A program made the translations under genes and the position numbers. The notes under the pieces were generated by a model. The model searched no databases. It worked only from the letters and a program-made list of their open reading frames with translations, and was not told where the DNA came from. This document shows positions 52,868 to 61,403 of a DNA stretch of 64,000 bases, piece after piece. Numbering within the stretch: the first letter of the stretch is position 1; each line of letters opens with the position of its first letter. The DNA is from Lachnospiraceae bacterium (GTDB lineage: Bacteria > Bacillota > Clostridia > Lachnospirales > Lachnospiraceae), in assembly GCA_017619635.1 (NCBI GenBank), contig JAFZRZ010000040.1, positions 124,001 through 188,000 of the forward strand. The letters run 5' to 3'.

Positions 52868-53427
52868 TTCTTGTAGTACTCGTATGCCTCCAGTGTAGTC
52901 GGATCAAAGCAGTCTCCTTTTTCTTTGATATAGGAGATCGTATTCTCATATATCATGATTATGCATTGATCAAGATCTTTATATGCCATGGCTCTTATCT
53001 CATTGAGATTTGGCAGTATCTTTCTTAACGGTTCGATATAATCCGCAACAAATATGAGCTTTTCAAGCATATCCATACCAGGTTTGCCTGTTGTATGCCA
53101 TCTGATCGCACTCAGTATCTGCTCATCATGCTCATCATAATCATTTTTTGCCACATATACACCCATTTTTGCATGGATAAGCCCGGGGGTTTTAAGTTCA
53201 TATTCTGACAGTTCAATGCCGTGCTTTTTACAGAAAGCTATACTCTCATCATCCTTCATATACTTTGCGCAGTCATGAAGAAGTCCTGCCCTGAACGCCT
53301 TGTCTATCAAATCCTTATCATGACACATGGCAAGGTTTGCCGCAGTGCATGCAACTCCCATACTGTGTCCCAGACGACTGTTCTTTAAGGTCTTTTGAAG
53401 ACCGGCTATGATCTCGTAATTAGTCAT
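52864..53427 (-). CDS. yqeK: YqeK, HD-domain symmetrical bis(5'-nucleosyl)-tetraphosphatase
   Basis: Metal-dependent hydrolase that splits Ap4A-type dinucleotides into ADP. The 187-residue protein has LLHDCAKYM with the HD pair, HSMGV upstream of it, and the SAIRWHTTGKPGM segment. The nadD-yqeK-rsfS order is conserved in Firmicutes, which supports the assignment. Confidence 0.92.
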   Translation of the reverse strand: MTNYEIIAGLQKTLKNSRLGHSMGVACTAANLAMCHDKDLIDKAFRAGLLHDCAKYMKDDESIAFCKKHGIELSEYELKTPGLIHAKMGVYVAKNDYDEHDEQILSAIRWHTTGKPGMDMLEKLIFVADYIEPLRKILPNLNEIRAMAYKDLDQCIIMIYENTISYIKEKGDCFDPTTLEAYEYYKK

Positions 53428-53431
53428 GTCT

Positions 53432-54046
53432 TCAGTCCCTGTAAAGATTGAATTTATTTATGTAGTTAAGGGTATCATCCGCAACCATGTATCTGATGGA
53501 TTTTCCCTCTTTTATCCTTGCTCTTATCTCTGTTGATGAAACATCGATATATGTGCAGGTAAGAACATGTATTGAAGCATTGTATTTCTTTGTGAGTTCA
53601 TCAGCCTTAGCCTGAAGCTCTTCAAGGCTCTGACCTTTTCTTACCGCAACAAGGATTGATGCATTCTTCATTATCGATTCCGTATTCTTCCACTCCTCTA
53701 TCTGGAACAGAGAATCGGCACCGATTATAAGATAATACTCCGTATCGGGATTCATACGCTTTAACTCTTCCAGAGTCTCATAAGTATATGAATTACCCGG
53801 ACGGTCTGTCTCTATTGTTGAAAGAGCAAAATGCGGGTTGTCATCGATAGCACCGCCTGTCATCGTGATCCTCTTTTTCTTGTCAAGAACGATACTCGGA
53901 TCTTTAAAATGACTGATACCTGTCGGAATGAACAGGATCTCATCAAGTTTATACTCATCATATGCATGCTCTGCAAGGATAAGATGTCCTATATGGATAG
54001 GATTGAACGTACCACCAATAATTCCAACCTTTTTATTTGCTTTCAT
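53432..54046 (-). CDS. nadD: Nicotinate-nucleotide adenylyltransferase NadD
   Basis: Adenylates nicotinate mononucleotide to deamido-NAD. The 204-residue protein starts KVGIIGGTFNPIHIGHL, giving the nucleotidyltransferase T/HxGH motif, and carries YYLIIGADSLFQIEEWKN and the C-terminal DVSSTEIRARI. AAGGAG precedes the ATG. A normal length and conserved neighbours make this secure. Confidence 0.95.
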   Translation of the reverse strand: MKANKKVGIIGGTFNPIHIGHLILAEHAYDEYKLDEILFIPTGISHFKDPSIVLDKKKRITMTGGAIDDNPHFALSTIETDRPGNSYTYETLEELKRMNPDTEYYLIIGADSLFQIEEWKNTESIMKNASILVAVRKGQSLEELQAKADELTKKYNASIHVLTCTYIDVSSTEIRARIKEGKSIRYMVADDTLNYINKFNLYRD

Positions 54047-54064
54047 TGCTGTTCTCCTTATATT

Positions 54065-54355
54065 TTATAAAGGTAACTTTATCTTTGGATCTTTTTTATC
54101 GGGCTTGTATAAAACTATCTTTTTACCGATGACCTGAACCACCTGTGAACCTGTTCTGTCAGCCAAAACCTCAGCTATGGATCTAGGATCATCCATACAG
54201 TTCTTTAATACGGAGATCTTTATAAGCTCTTTCTTGTTGAAAGCTTCCGTAATGGCTTCCGTATATTCAGGTGTGATCGATGATTTGCCCACCTGAAATA
54301 TAGGTTCTATGTTCATCGCAAGACCTTTAAGATAAGAACGCTGCTTGCTCGTCAT
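54065..54355 (-). CDS. yhbY: YhbY/CRS1-type ribosome-assembly RNA-binding protein
   Basis: A 96-residue CRM-domain protein that associates with pre-50S particles. It contains LKGLAMNIEPIFQVGKSSI, ISVLKNC and VQVIGKKIVLYKP, the family segments. It lies between obg and nadD in the conserved order. Confidence 0.93.
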   Translation of the reverse strand: MTSKQRSYLKGLAMNIEPIFQVGKSSITPEYTEAITEAFNKKELIKISVLKNCMDDPRSIAEVLADRTGSQVVQVIGKKIVLYKPDKKDPKIKLPL

Positions 54356-54399
54356 TTATTATAATCCTCTTTCTTTTTATACACTTACTATCTTATCAC

Positions 54400-55686
54400 T
54401 TATTTATAATAATCAAAAGAGAAACCGTACATCCTTACGGTGTCACCCTCGTTGATACCCAGCTCTTCGAGTTTTTCCAGTATACCGTTATCCTTAAGGA
54501 AATTCTGGAAGAATACAAAACCTTTTTCACTCTCAAGGTTTGTATATCCGAGCATCTTTTCGATCCTCGGTCCCTCAACGACATACTCATCCTCATGCTC
54601 GTCATATTCAACAGTGAAAGGTTCATCGTATATGATACTGTCGCTGAATTCGTATTCGCTCTCAAAGATCTTAGGATCATCACCTATCTCATCCAGCATT
54701 TCACGGACTCTGTAGAGCACTTTTGAGATTCCCTCTCCGCTCACAGCACTTATGGGATATACCTCATAACCCTTGGGCTCAAACTCTTTTCTTATCTTCT
54801 CTACAACTTCATCTTTTCCCTCGTAGATAAGATCTGTCTTGTTGGCAGCAATAACCTGAGGTCTCTTTGCGAGTTCCTCATTATAATTTGCCAACTCCTT
54901 GTTTATTGCATAGATATCCTCAATGGGATCTCTTCCTTCGCTTCCTGATGCATCAACGACATGTATGATGACCTTTGTTCTCTCGATATGTCTTAAGAAC
55001 TGATGACCAAGACCCACGCCTTCACTCGCACCGTCAATAAGTCCCGGGATATCTGCTATAACAAAGCCTTTTGCATCATCCAGATCGACAACACCAAGAT
55101 GAGGATCAAGGGTCGTAAAGTGATAATTGGCTATCTTTGGACGTGCATTACTTACCTTTGTAAGGAAGGTACTCTTTCCAACGTTTGGATATCCTACAAG
55201 TCCGACATCTGCCAGTACCTTAAGCTCAAGGATGAGATTTAATTCTTTTGCGGGCTGACCGGGCTGCGCATATTTGGGAGCCTGCATCTTGCTTGTTGCA
55301 TAATGCTGGTTACCGTTACCGCCCTTACCGCCTGTTAAAAGCACGAATCTGCGGTTATCCCTGCTCATATCGGTTATTACCTTACCGGACTCTGCCTCTT
55401 TGATAACAGTGCCCTCAGGGACCTTTAAAACGATATCCTGGCCATTCTTTCCGTGGCAGTTACGTTTTCCGCCGTCCTCACCGTGACCTGCGAGATATTT
55501 TCTCACATTTCTGAAGTCTACAAGAGTGTTGAGGCCGTCATCGATCTCAACTATAACGTCTCCGCCTTTACCGCCGTCACCACCGTCGGGACCGCCGTTT
55601 GGCACATATTTTTCTCTTCGAAATGATACATGGCCGTCTCCGCCCTTACCACTTCTGACATATATGGTCGCTCTGTCTGCAAACAT
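54400..55686 (-). CDS. obg: GTPase Obg (CgtA)
   Basis: Essential GTPase in ribosome maturation and stress response. The 428-residue protein has the glycine-rich Obg fold (residues about 1-158, GGDGGDGGKGGDV), G1 GYPNVGKST, G3 DIPGLIDGA, G4 AANKTDL and the C-terminal OCT domain (about 345-428). All GTPase motifs are intact. It is preceded by a terminator-like hairpin after rpmA, so it may be partly separated from the ribosomal-protein unit. Confidence 0.96.
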   Translation of the reverse strand: MFADRATIYVRSGKGGDGHVSFRREKYVPNGGPDGGDGGKGGDVIVEIDDGLNTLVDFRNVRKYLAGHGEDGGKRNCHGKNGQDIVLKVPEGTVIKEAESGKVITDMSRDNRRFVLLTGGKGGNGNQHYATSKMQAPKYAQPGQPAKELNLILELKVLADVGLVGYPNVGKSTFLTKVSNARPKIANYHFTTLDPHLGVVDLDDAKGFVIADIPGLIDGASEGVGLGHQFLRHIERTKVIIHVVDASGSEGRDPIEDIYAINKELANYNEELAKRPQVIAANKTDLIYEGKDEVVEKIRKEFEPKGYEVYPISAVSGEGISKVLYRVREMLDEIGDDPKIFESEYEFSDSIIYDEPFTVEYDEHEDEYVVEGPRIEKMLGYTNLESEKGFVFFQNFLKDNGILEKLEELGINEGDTVRMYGFSFDYYK

Positions 55687-55717
55687 GATCGCTCAACCTT
55701 TCATCATCTGATAAAAC

Positions 55718-55745
55718 AAAGCTCCAAACCTAAGTCTGGAGCTTT
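55718..55745 (-). terminator. Terminator-like hairpin between rpmA and obg
   Basis: On the minus strand AAAGCTCCA pairs with TGGAGCTTT (perfect 9-bp stem), followed by GTTTTAT. It lies 11 bases after the rpmA stop. Confidence 0.8.
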
Positions 55746-55756
55746 TGATAAATAAC

Positions 55757-56044
55757 TTATTTTTCTTCAACCGGATAAACACTTGCCTGTTTCTTATCTC
55801 TACCCAGTCTCTCGAATCTAAGAATTCCGTCTGTAAGTGCGAATAATGTATCATCACCGCCACGGCCTACATTGATGCCGGGATGTATCTTAGTTCCGCG
55901 CTGTCTGTAAAGAATGTTGCCGGCTTTAACGAACTGTCCGTCAGCTCTCTTAGCGCCAAGTCTCTTAGCTTCTGAATCTCTACCGTTCTTGGTAGAACCA
56001 ACACCCTTTTTGTGGGCGAAGAATTGAAGGTTCAACTTAAGCAT
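55757..56044 (-). CDS. rpmA: Ribosomal protein bL27 with Prp-cleavable N-terminus
   Basis: 50S protein near the peptidyl-transferase centre. The 95-residue protein starts [14 protein letters not shown], and the N-terminal LNLQFF extension is the motif removed by the Prp protease in Firmicutes. GGAGG precedes ATG 56044; the upstream in-frame extension from 56113 overlaps prp and is rejected. It follows prp by one base. Confidence 0.96.
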   Translation of the reverse strand: MLKLNLQFFAHKKGVGSTKNGRDSEAKRLGAKRADGQFVKAGNILYRQRGTKIHPGINVGRGGDDTLFALTDGILRFERLGRDKKQASVYPVEEK

Positions 56045-56045
56045 A

Positions 56046-56372
56046 CTACACCTCCTCGAATATAATATCAATATACTTATTTCCGTATTCTTCCTGTATC
56101 TGTTTAAGACCAAGTATCATCGAATCAACAAGAAGCTGGGATTTCTCTGAAGGCGTGTTCTTAAACACACATCTTATCATCCCTATCTTTTCATCGACTG
56201 TTACATCTGTTTTCTCTTCACACAACTTCTCGATCGAATTGATCGTAGTTGTTATAAGAGTCGTTATAGCGGAACAGACTATATCTATGCCTCTTCTTGC
56301 ATATCCTGCATGTCCGCATGCTTCAAATGCCTTTGTCTTATCTTCACTCTGCCAGATACGTACAGTGGTCAT
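56046..56372 (-). CDS. prp: Ribosomal-processing cysteine protease Prp
   Basis: Cleaves the N-terminal extension of L27, required for ribosome assembly in Firmicutes. The 108-residue protein has the His in GHAGYARRG (about His21) and the Cys in [10 protein letters not shown] (about Cys33), both catalytic residues. Its position between rplU and rpmA is diagnostic, and the matching L27 extension is present next door. Confidence 0.94.
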   Translation of the reverse strand: MTTVRIWQSEDKTKAFEACGHAGYARRGIDIVCSAITTLITTTINSIEKLCEEKTDVTVDEKIGMIRCVFKNTPSEKSQLLVDSMILGLKQIQEEYGNKYIDIIFEEV

Positions 56373-56393
56373 TTTTCACTCCACTTATGATAA

Positions 56394-56699
56394 TTAAGCG
56401 TTGATCTTGTCAATCTTAACCTGTGTATAAAGCTGTCTGTGACCATTCTTTTTGTGGTAACCAGATTTTCTCTTGTACTTGTAAACGATTACCTTCTTAG
56501 CCTTGGCCTGATCCATAACGGTAGCTGTTACTGTTGCGTTTGCAACCGCATCTCCGCACTTAAGATCTGCATCCTTTACAGCAAGTACAGTATCAAATGT
56601 AACTGAAGAACCAACTTCTGCGTCAAGCTTTTCAACTCTGATGCAATCGCCTTCTTCAACTTTGTACTGCTTACCGCCTGTTGCAATGATTGCGTACAT
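56394..56699 (-). CDS. rplU: Ribosomal protein bL21
   Basis: 23S-rRNA-binding 50S protein. The 101-residue protein starts [18 protein letters not shown] and contains [20 protein letters not shown], the L21 signatures. AGGAGG lies just before the ATG. It is the first gene of rplU-prp-rpmA, with its own promoter and a structured leader. Confidence 0.97.
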   Translation of the reverse strand: MYAIIATGGKQYKVEEGDCIRVEKLDAEVGSSVTFDTVLAVKDADLKCGDAVANATVTATVMDQAKAKKVIVYKYKRKSGYHKKNGHRQLYTQVKIDKINA

Positions 56700-56789
56700 A
56701 GGTTTTCCCTCCTATTCTAAGTGTAAAACACTTTTCTCGCTAACTGTGGCGGCGCATATGCGCACTTATAGCCTCGTTACGCGGCATAC
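56700..56789 (-). promoter_or_regulatory. Structured 5' leader of rplU (possible L21 leader)
   Basis: About 90 bases between the predicted transcript start and the rplU ATG hold GCGCATATGCGC (12-base palindrome) and an AAGTGT-TTT-ACACTT hairpin just before AGGAGG. L21 autoregulatory leaders are known upstream of rplU in Firmicutes; I cannot verify the consensus by eye. Confidence 0.5.
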
Positions 56790-56791
56790 TG

Positions 56792-57598
56792 CTATACTAT
56801 ATCATCAGTTTGCTCAATAGTCAATACATTTTCCTGAGTGTTTTTATTTTCATAGAAGAAAACACATATTGCGATAAATGCGATCTGGAGAATAAGGTTC
56901 ACCCAGAAATTAACACTTAAGAACTGACCTATAATAAATACCACTACATGTACAGGGAATTTTGCCAATACTGTGATCCTGTATCTCTGATCCGCATCGA
57001 AATCCTTGTTGAAGATCTTGCCGAACATCATTGTGAAAAGCTGCATGATGCATGCTACCAGGTAGAACAATCCGAGTGATACGATCGACCATACCATGAT
57101 GACTATTATAATGATGCTCTTCAAAGAAGGCATTATCTCTCTAACAAGCTTATCCTTTGAGATCGTGAAATTGCCAAGATCCTTATAGCTGAATGACTGG
57201 ATCTGACCGTTGTTGAGCATTGCAAAATCATATTTACCAACAACCATGACTGACTGATATTTATAATCAGAATTGATCTTTCTTATGGTATCCTCATCAA
57301 CTTCTTCGAGTGAATCGTTGATCTCTACATAAGTGCCGTCACTGTCAAATGTGTAAGGCTGGTCTATCTCAAACTCACCGTCGATCAATGTGAATTCAGG
57401 ACACTCATCCTTAAGAGACTCTGTGACCTCATCAAAACCTTTGCTGAACTTTATGCATGTTACAAGGCTTAAGATAAGAAATACGATAAGAAATGCTCCG
57501 AAGATCTTTCCACCTTTCTCTTTAGACAGCTTTGCATACTTGGGTGGTATAAAACTGAACACCGGTATCTCATAAAAACTGATATTTTTCTCTTCCAT
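56792..57598 (-). CDS. DUF1189-type membrane protein
   Basis: The 268-residue protein has one N-terminal helix (about residues 31-51), a 110-residue outer domain and four more helices (about 160-255). The start (FYEIPVFSFIPPKYAKLSKEKGGK) and the layout fit DUF1189 proteins of Firmicutes, for which no function is known to me. It precedes the rplU unit on the same strand, and its 3' end carries the rplU promoter. Confidence 0.78.
   Translation of the reverse strand: MEEKNISFYEIPVFSFIPPKYAKLSKEKGGKIFGAFLIVFLILSLVTCIKFSKGFDEVTESLKDECPEFTLIDGEFEIDQPYTFDSDGTYVEINDSLEEVDEDTIRKINSDYKYQSVMVVGKYDFAMLNNGQIQSFSYKDLGNFTISKDKLVREIMPSLKSIIIIVIMVWSIVSLGLFYLVACIMQLFTMMFGKIFNKDFDADQRYRITVLAKFPVHVVVFIIGQFLSVNFWVNLILQIAFIAICVFFYENKNTQENVLTIEQTDDIV
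56796..56824 (-). promoter_or_regulatory. rplU promoter inside the 3' end of the upstream gene
   Basis: On the minus strand, TTGACT (56824-56819), 17 bases and TATAGT (56801-56796) form a good promoter overlapping the last codons of the DUF1189 gene. Confidence 0.75.
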
Positions 57599-57703
57599 TT
57601 TAACTCCCTCATTTCATTAACTCTATGGGTTTAATATGTTACGTTAACACTATATCATGTTAAAGAACATAAAAAAATATACAAATTATTCAAATTATTC
57701 ACT

Positions 57704-58828
57704 CTATTGCCTCAAAATTTCATAAATAGGAGGTTTTATTTTCTTTCTGACGATCTCAACCAGTCCAAGTGAGGTCATATCCACGTAATCACATCTGACG
57801 GGATCCGTGAGCAAAAGACTCTTTATATGCTCTATAAGCTCGTTTTTGGCTTCATCTGTATGCATGTTTATGAAATCTACGATGATGATACCGGATATGT
57901 TCCTTAATCTTAACTGACGTGCTATCTGTTCGGCCGCCTCCCTGTTTATCAAGAGTATGTTCTCATCCCTGTCCTTTCCGGATATGTTCTTTGCGGAATT
58001 AACATCTATGACAGTCATCGCTTCCGTATACTGTATAACGATGTTTCCGCCGCATTTAAGCCATATCCTCTCGGACATGATCTCCTCTAGCTTTGTATCC
58101 AGACTGTACAGCTTTGCAAGCGGATAATCATCACTGTAAAGGACAGCGTTTCCGTATTCTTTTATGTTCTCAAACACTTCAGGAATATCAGTTAATATCC
58201 TCTCATATGATTCAAGAGGAAGTCCTTTTATGAAATTTATGTATTCAGGCTCCTTTTTATATATAAGAGACGGTGCCTTTCTTGTTTCCGACACCTCTTT
58301 AAGCTTCTTTAACTTCTCATACAGCCTCTTTGCCTCATCCTCTATAAGAGCAGGCTCTTTGGCATACAGGGCGTTCGTCCTTATCGTCACGCTGCATTCA
58401 TCATCTTTCGGGATGGCTTCTCTTAAAGAAGCACGCATATCTCCCGTTATCTTGCGACTTATATTGACAGAAGGTTTTTCAAGAGTCACCGCACAGTATA
58501 TCCCCGATATCGAAGGCTTTGATGTGAGTACGGCCTCCTTGTTTTTTGAAGCCTCCTTAACAACCTGAACGATAAGTTCAGTTCCCTCAACAGGTCTGAT
58601 ATCATCGTTTATGTCATTGAAACTCAAAAAGCCAAGTGTATCCTCTTTAAACTCCACAAAGCAGGCCTTTAGATTCTTTACGACATGCTTTATCCTGCCA
58701 ACATATATATTTCCCGTTATATCACTGTCAGGAACGGTGACAGACAGTCTCTCCATCTTTGAGTCCACATCAAGCCAGGCCACAAAATCATTCTTGTATT
58801 CAGTTATGCATACAGTTGATCTTATCAA
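57704..58828 (-). CDS. rng: Ribonuclease E/G-family endoribonuclease (short RNase G form)
   Basis: Single-strand-specific endoribonuclease for rRNA maturation and mRNA decay. The 374-residue protein has an S1 domain (about residues 37-100, GNIYVGRIKHVVKNLKACFVEF) and the catalytic aspartates in VIDVNSAKN and IIVDFINMH. The Zn-link CPxCxGxG of Escherichia coli enzymes and the C-terminal extension are missing, as in short RNase G. The start is TTG, overlapping the DUF2344 stop as TTGA, with GGGAG upstream. Confidence 0.88.
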   Translation of the reverse strand: MIRSTVCITEYKNDFVAWLDVDSKMERLSVTVPDSDITGNIYVGRIKHVVKNLKACFVEFKEDTLGFLSFNDINDDIRPVEGTELIVQVVKEASKNKEAVLTSKPSISGIYCAVTLEKPSVNISRKITGDMRASLREAIPKDDECSVTIRTNALYAKEPALIEDEAKRLYEKLKKLKEVSETRKAPSLIYKKEPEYINFIKGLPLESYERILTDIPEVFENIKEYGNAVLYSDDYPLAKLYSLDTKLEEIMSERIWLKCGGNIVIQYTEAMTVIDVNSAKNISGKDRDENILLINREAAEQIARQLRLRNISGIIIVDFINMHTDEAKNELIEHIKSLLLTDPVRCDYVDMTSLGLVEIVRKKIKPPIYEILRQ

Positions 58829-59514
58829 AAGTCTTCTCCCAGTGCCTCAAGCGGTACGAACTCATTGTTATCATCATAAGTATAGAACTCCTCGCGGATT
58901 ATCTGATACTTTGTGGGTGTTATCTCTTTACCGCAGAATCTCGCATATTCCTCTATCACGGAAAGCGGTTTGATATTTCCGGAACTCGATGCGTCTATCA
59001 GCATCTTATAGGCATTCTTATCATAAGAGAATTCATATATATGAGGTCTTAAGTCAAACTCTATCTCATTTTTCTTTGTCTGCTTTATTATATTTATATG
59101 TTCTCTCTTAAGGAAATCATCAACCTTTGAATCATCGGTGTTCTCCTGTTCAAAGCCTTCCTTCATTATAACGGTATATCTCGCAGCGGCTATTGATGCC
59201 ATGGCATTCTTTACACCGTCAGGAAGCTTTGTCACAGACAGTATCCTCATGCCATCAACCATAACTGCATTTAATGAATCCATAACGCTTTTGGCATTAC
59301 CGCTGTTAAGCTCTATGTCAAAATATTCTCCGTTACTCTCAACTCCCACTCCCAAAGGAGAAGCAAAACTCATTATCTGATGGGGAGAGAAACCCGAGCT
59401 GTATGCTATATCGACATCTGCCTTTCGCATGCACTTCTGGAAGTATCTCATTATATCCAGATGACCTATGTATTTCATCACGCCGTCTTTGGCGAATTTG
59501 ATCCTAACTTTCAT
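58825..59514 (-). CDS. DUF2344 radical-SAM-linked protein
   Basis: A 229-residue protein of the TIGR03936 group found beside or fused to a B12-binding radical SAM protein. It contains VRIKFAKDGVMKYIGHLDIMR and SGFSPHQIMSFASPLGVG. I start it at ATG 59514, since the in-frame start at 59550 overlaps the previous gene. The function is not known to me, but the constant pairing with the upstream radical SAM gene and RNase G downstream suggests RNA-related modification or processing. Confidence 0.9.
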   Translation of the reverse strand: MKVRIKFAKDGVMKYIGHLDIMRYFQKCMRKADVDIAYSSGFSPHQIMSFASPLGVGVESNGEYFDIELNSGNAKSVMDSLNAVMVDGMRILSVTKLPDGVKNAMASIAAARYTVIMKEGFEQENTDDSKVDDFLKREHINIIKQTKKNEIEFDLRPHIYEFSYDKNAYKMLIDASSSGNIKPLSVIEEYARFCGKEITPTKYQIIREEFYTYDDNNEFVPLEALGEDF

Positions 59515-59519
59515 TAAAC

Positions 59520-61403
59520 TTATGCCTCTTTCGGCACATGCTCCATACATATGCCTGTTTTATATCTGAACGCACCGCATCCGCTGCACTTCTTCTTGCA
59601 GTTTTCGGTCACGATACCCTCTTTGGACTTTAGCCACTCTTTTTTAAGCCACTCCTTGTCAACACCGCAGCTTATGAAATCCCATGGGAATATCTCATCA
59701 AGGCCTCGTTCCCTGGTCGTATAGAAATCAACATCTATCCCCAGATCCTCAAAGACTTTCATCCAAACATCGTTCTTATAATATTCACCCCAGGCATCAT
59801 AGATACAGCCTCTCTTATACGCTTCAAGGATAGCCGGCGCAAGTCTTCTGTCTCCCCTTGCGAACACACCCTCCAAAACGCTCACATCAGCCTCATGCCA
59901 GTTGTATTTGATCCTCTTTTGATTAAGCTGTGCAAGTATGGATGTCCTTGTTATATATGCCTTGTTCAAAAAATCATCCTTGGTGTTCATTGAAGCCCAC
60001 TGGAAAGCAGTGAACGGCTTTGGGATAAAGAAGGAAGTACTTGCAGTTATCTGTACAGGACCTCCTATCCTCTTTTCCTTGGGAACAAGATCAAAGTAAG
60101 CCCTTGCGATCTTATCGCACAATACTCCGATCTCCTTTATATCCTCCTCAGTCTCTCCGGGAAGACCAAGCATAAAGTAAAGCTTTACCTTGCTCCATCC
60201 TCTTTCAAAAGCCATGGAAGCTCCGCCTATGATATCATCCTCAGTCAGTCCCTTGTTTATGACATTTCTCATTCGCTGGCTTCCTGCTTCAGGTGCAAAT
60301 GTAAGAGAGCTCTTATGCACATCCTGGACCTTTCCGAAAGTCTCAAGCGAATAATTATCTATTCTGAGACTTGGAAGGGAAATGTTGATATATTTTCTTG
60401 AGCATTCCTCTATAAGGAAATCGGTAAGCTCCTCTATTTTTGAAAAATCACTTGAGCTTAAAGAGCTTAAAGACACTTCCTCATGGCCTGTATTTGCCAG
60501 TATCTGCATAGCTTTTTTCTTAAGGTCATCCACATTTCTTTCTCTTACAGGTCTGTAAAGCTGACCGGCCTGACAGAATCTGCATCCTCTTATACAGCCT
60601 CTCTGTATCTCAACGACCGCCCTGTCCTGGGTACATCTGATAAAAGGAACGACAGGCTTAACAGGATAGTCTGCATTCTCCAGGTCTGTGACTATCTCTT
60701 TATATATCTTTAAGGGTATATCATCACGAAGAGCCTTAAATTCTTTTATTGTGCCGTCCTCGTTGTAATCTGTCTCATATAGGCAGGGCACATACATGCC
60801 TCCGAGTTTTGCCGCCTCAACCAGAAAATCATATCTCGATGTCTTGTTTTTCTTGTGCTCTTTATAGATATCAAGAAGTTCCCTGTACTTTGTTTCACCC
60901 TCACCTATATAAAATATGTCAAAGAAATCAGCTATGGGTTCGGGATTATACGAGCAGGGACCTCCTCCTATCACTATAGGATCGTCCTCAGCCCTGTCCT
61001 TTGATAATAGCGGTATACCTGAAAGATCGAGTACCTGAAGGATGTTTGTATAGCACATCTCATACTGGAGAGTAAGTCCCAAAAAATCAAAATCCTTTAC
61101 GGGATCCTGACTCTCAAGCGCAAACAGCTTGATGTCTCTCTCTCGCATGATCTTATCAAGATCCACCCACGGACTGTATACTCTCTCACACCAGACATCG
61201 TCATATTTGTTGAGCATGTCATAAAGTATCTGTATACCGATATGGCTCATTCCGATCTCATATACATCCGGAAAGCACATCGCGAATCTGATATCTGTCT
61301 TTTCTTTATCCTTGATGACACAGTTTATCTCATTGCCGATATATCTTGCCGGCTTTTCAATATTCATCAGTATGTCATCACTCAATGCAAGCTTTACACT
61401 CAC
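59520..61403 (-). CDS. B12-binding-domain radical SAM protein (TIGR03960 type)
   Basis: A 627-residue radical SAM enzyme with an N-terminal cobalamin-like domain (about residues 30-190, FPDVYEIGMSHIGIQILY) and the cluster motif IQRGCIRGCRFCQAGQ (CxxxCxxC), near residue 270. A C-terminal cysteine-rich tail, CKKKCSGCGAFRY, could bind a second metal site. The partner DUF2344 gene follows after five bases. The start is GTG, overlapping the transglutaminase stop (GTGA). The substrate is unknown. Confidence 0.9.
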   Translation of the reverse strand: MSVKLALSDDILMNIEKPARYIGNEINCVIKDKEKTDIRFAMCFPDVYEIGMSHIGIQILYDMLNKYDDVWCERVYSPWVDLDKIMRERDIKLFALESQDPVKDFDFLGLTLQYEMCYTNILQVLDLSGIPLLSKDRAEDDPIVIGGGPCSYNPEPIADFFDIFYIGEGETKYRELLDIYKEHKKNKTSRYDFLVEAAKLGGMYVPCLYETDYNEDGTIKEFKALRDDIPLKIYKEIVTDLENADYPVKPVVPFIRCTQDRAVVEIQRGCIRGCRFCQAGQLYRPVRERNVDDLKKKAMQILANTGHEEVSLSSLSSSDFSKIEELTDFLIEECSRKYINISLPSLRIDNYSLETFGKVQDVHKSSLTFAPEAGSQRMRNVINKGLTEDDIIGGASMAFERGWSKVKLYFMLGLPGETEEDIKEIGVLCDKIARAYFDLVPKEKRIGGPVQITASTSFFIPKPFTAFQWASMNTKDDFLNKAYITRTSILAQLNQKRIKYNWHEADVSVLEGVFARGDRRLAPAILEAYKRGCIYDAWGEYYKNDVWMKVFEDLGIDVDFYTTRERGLDEIFPWDFISCGVDKEWLKKEWLKSKEGIVTENCKKKCSGCGAFRYKTGICMEHVPKEA

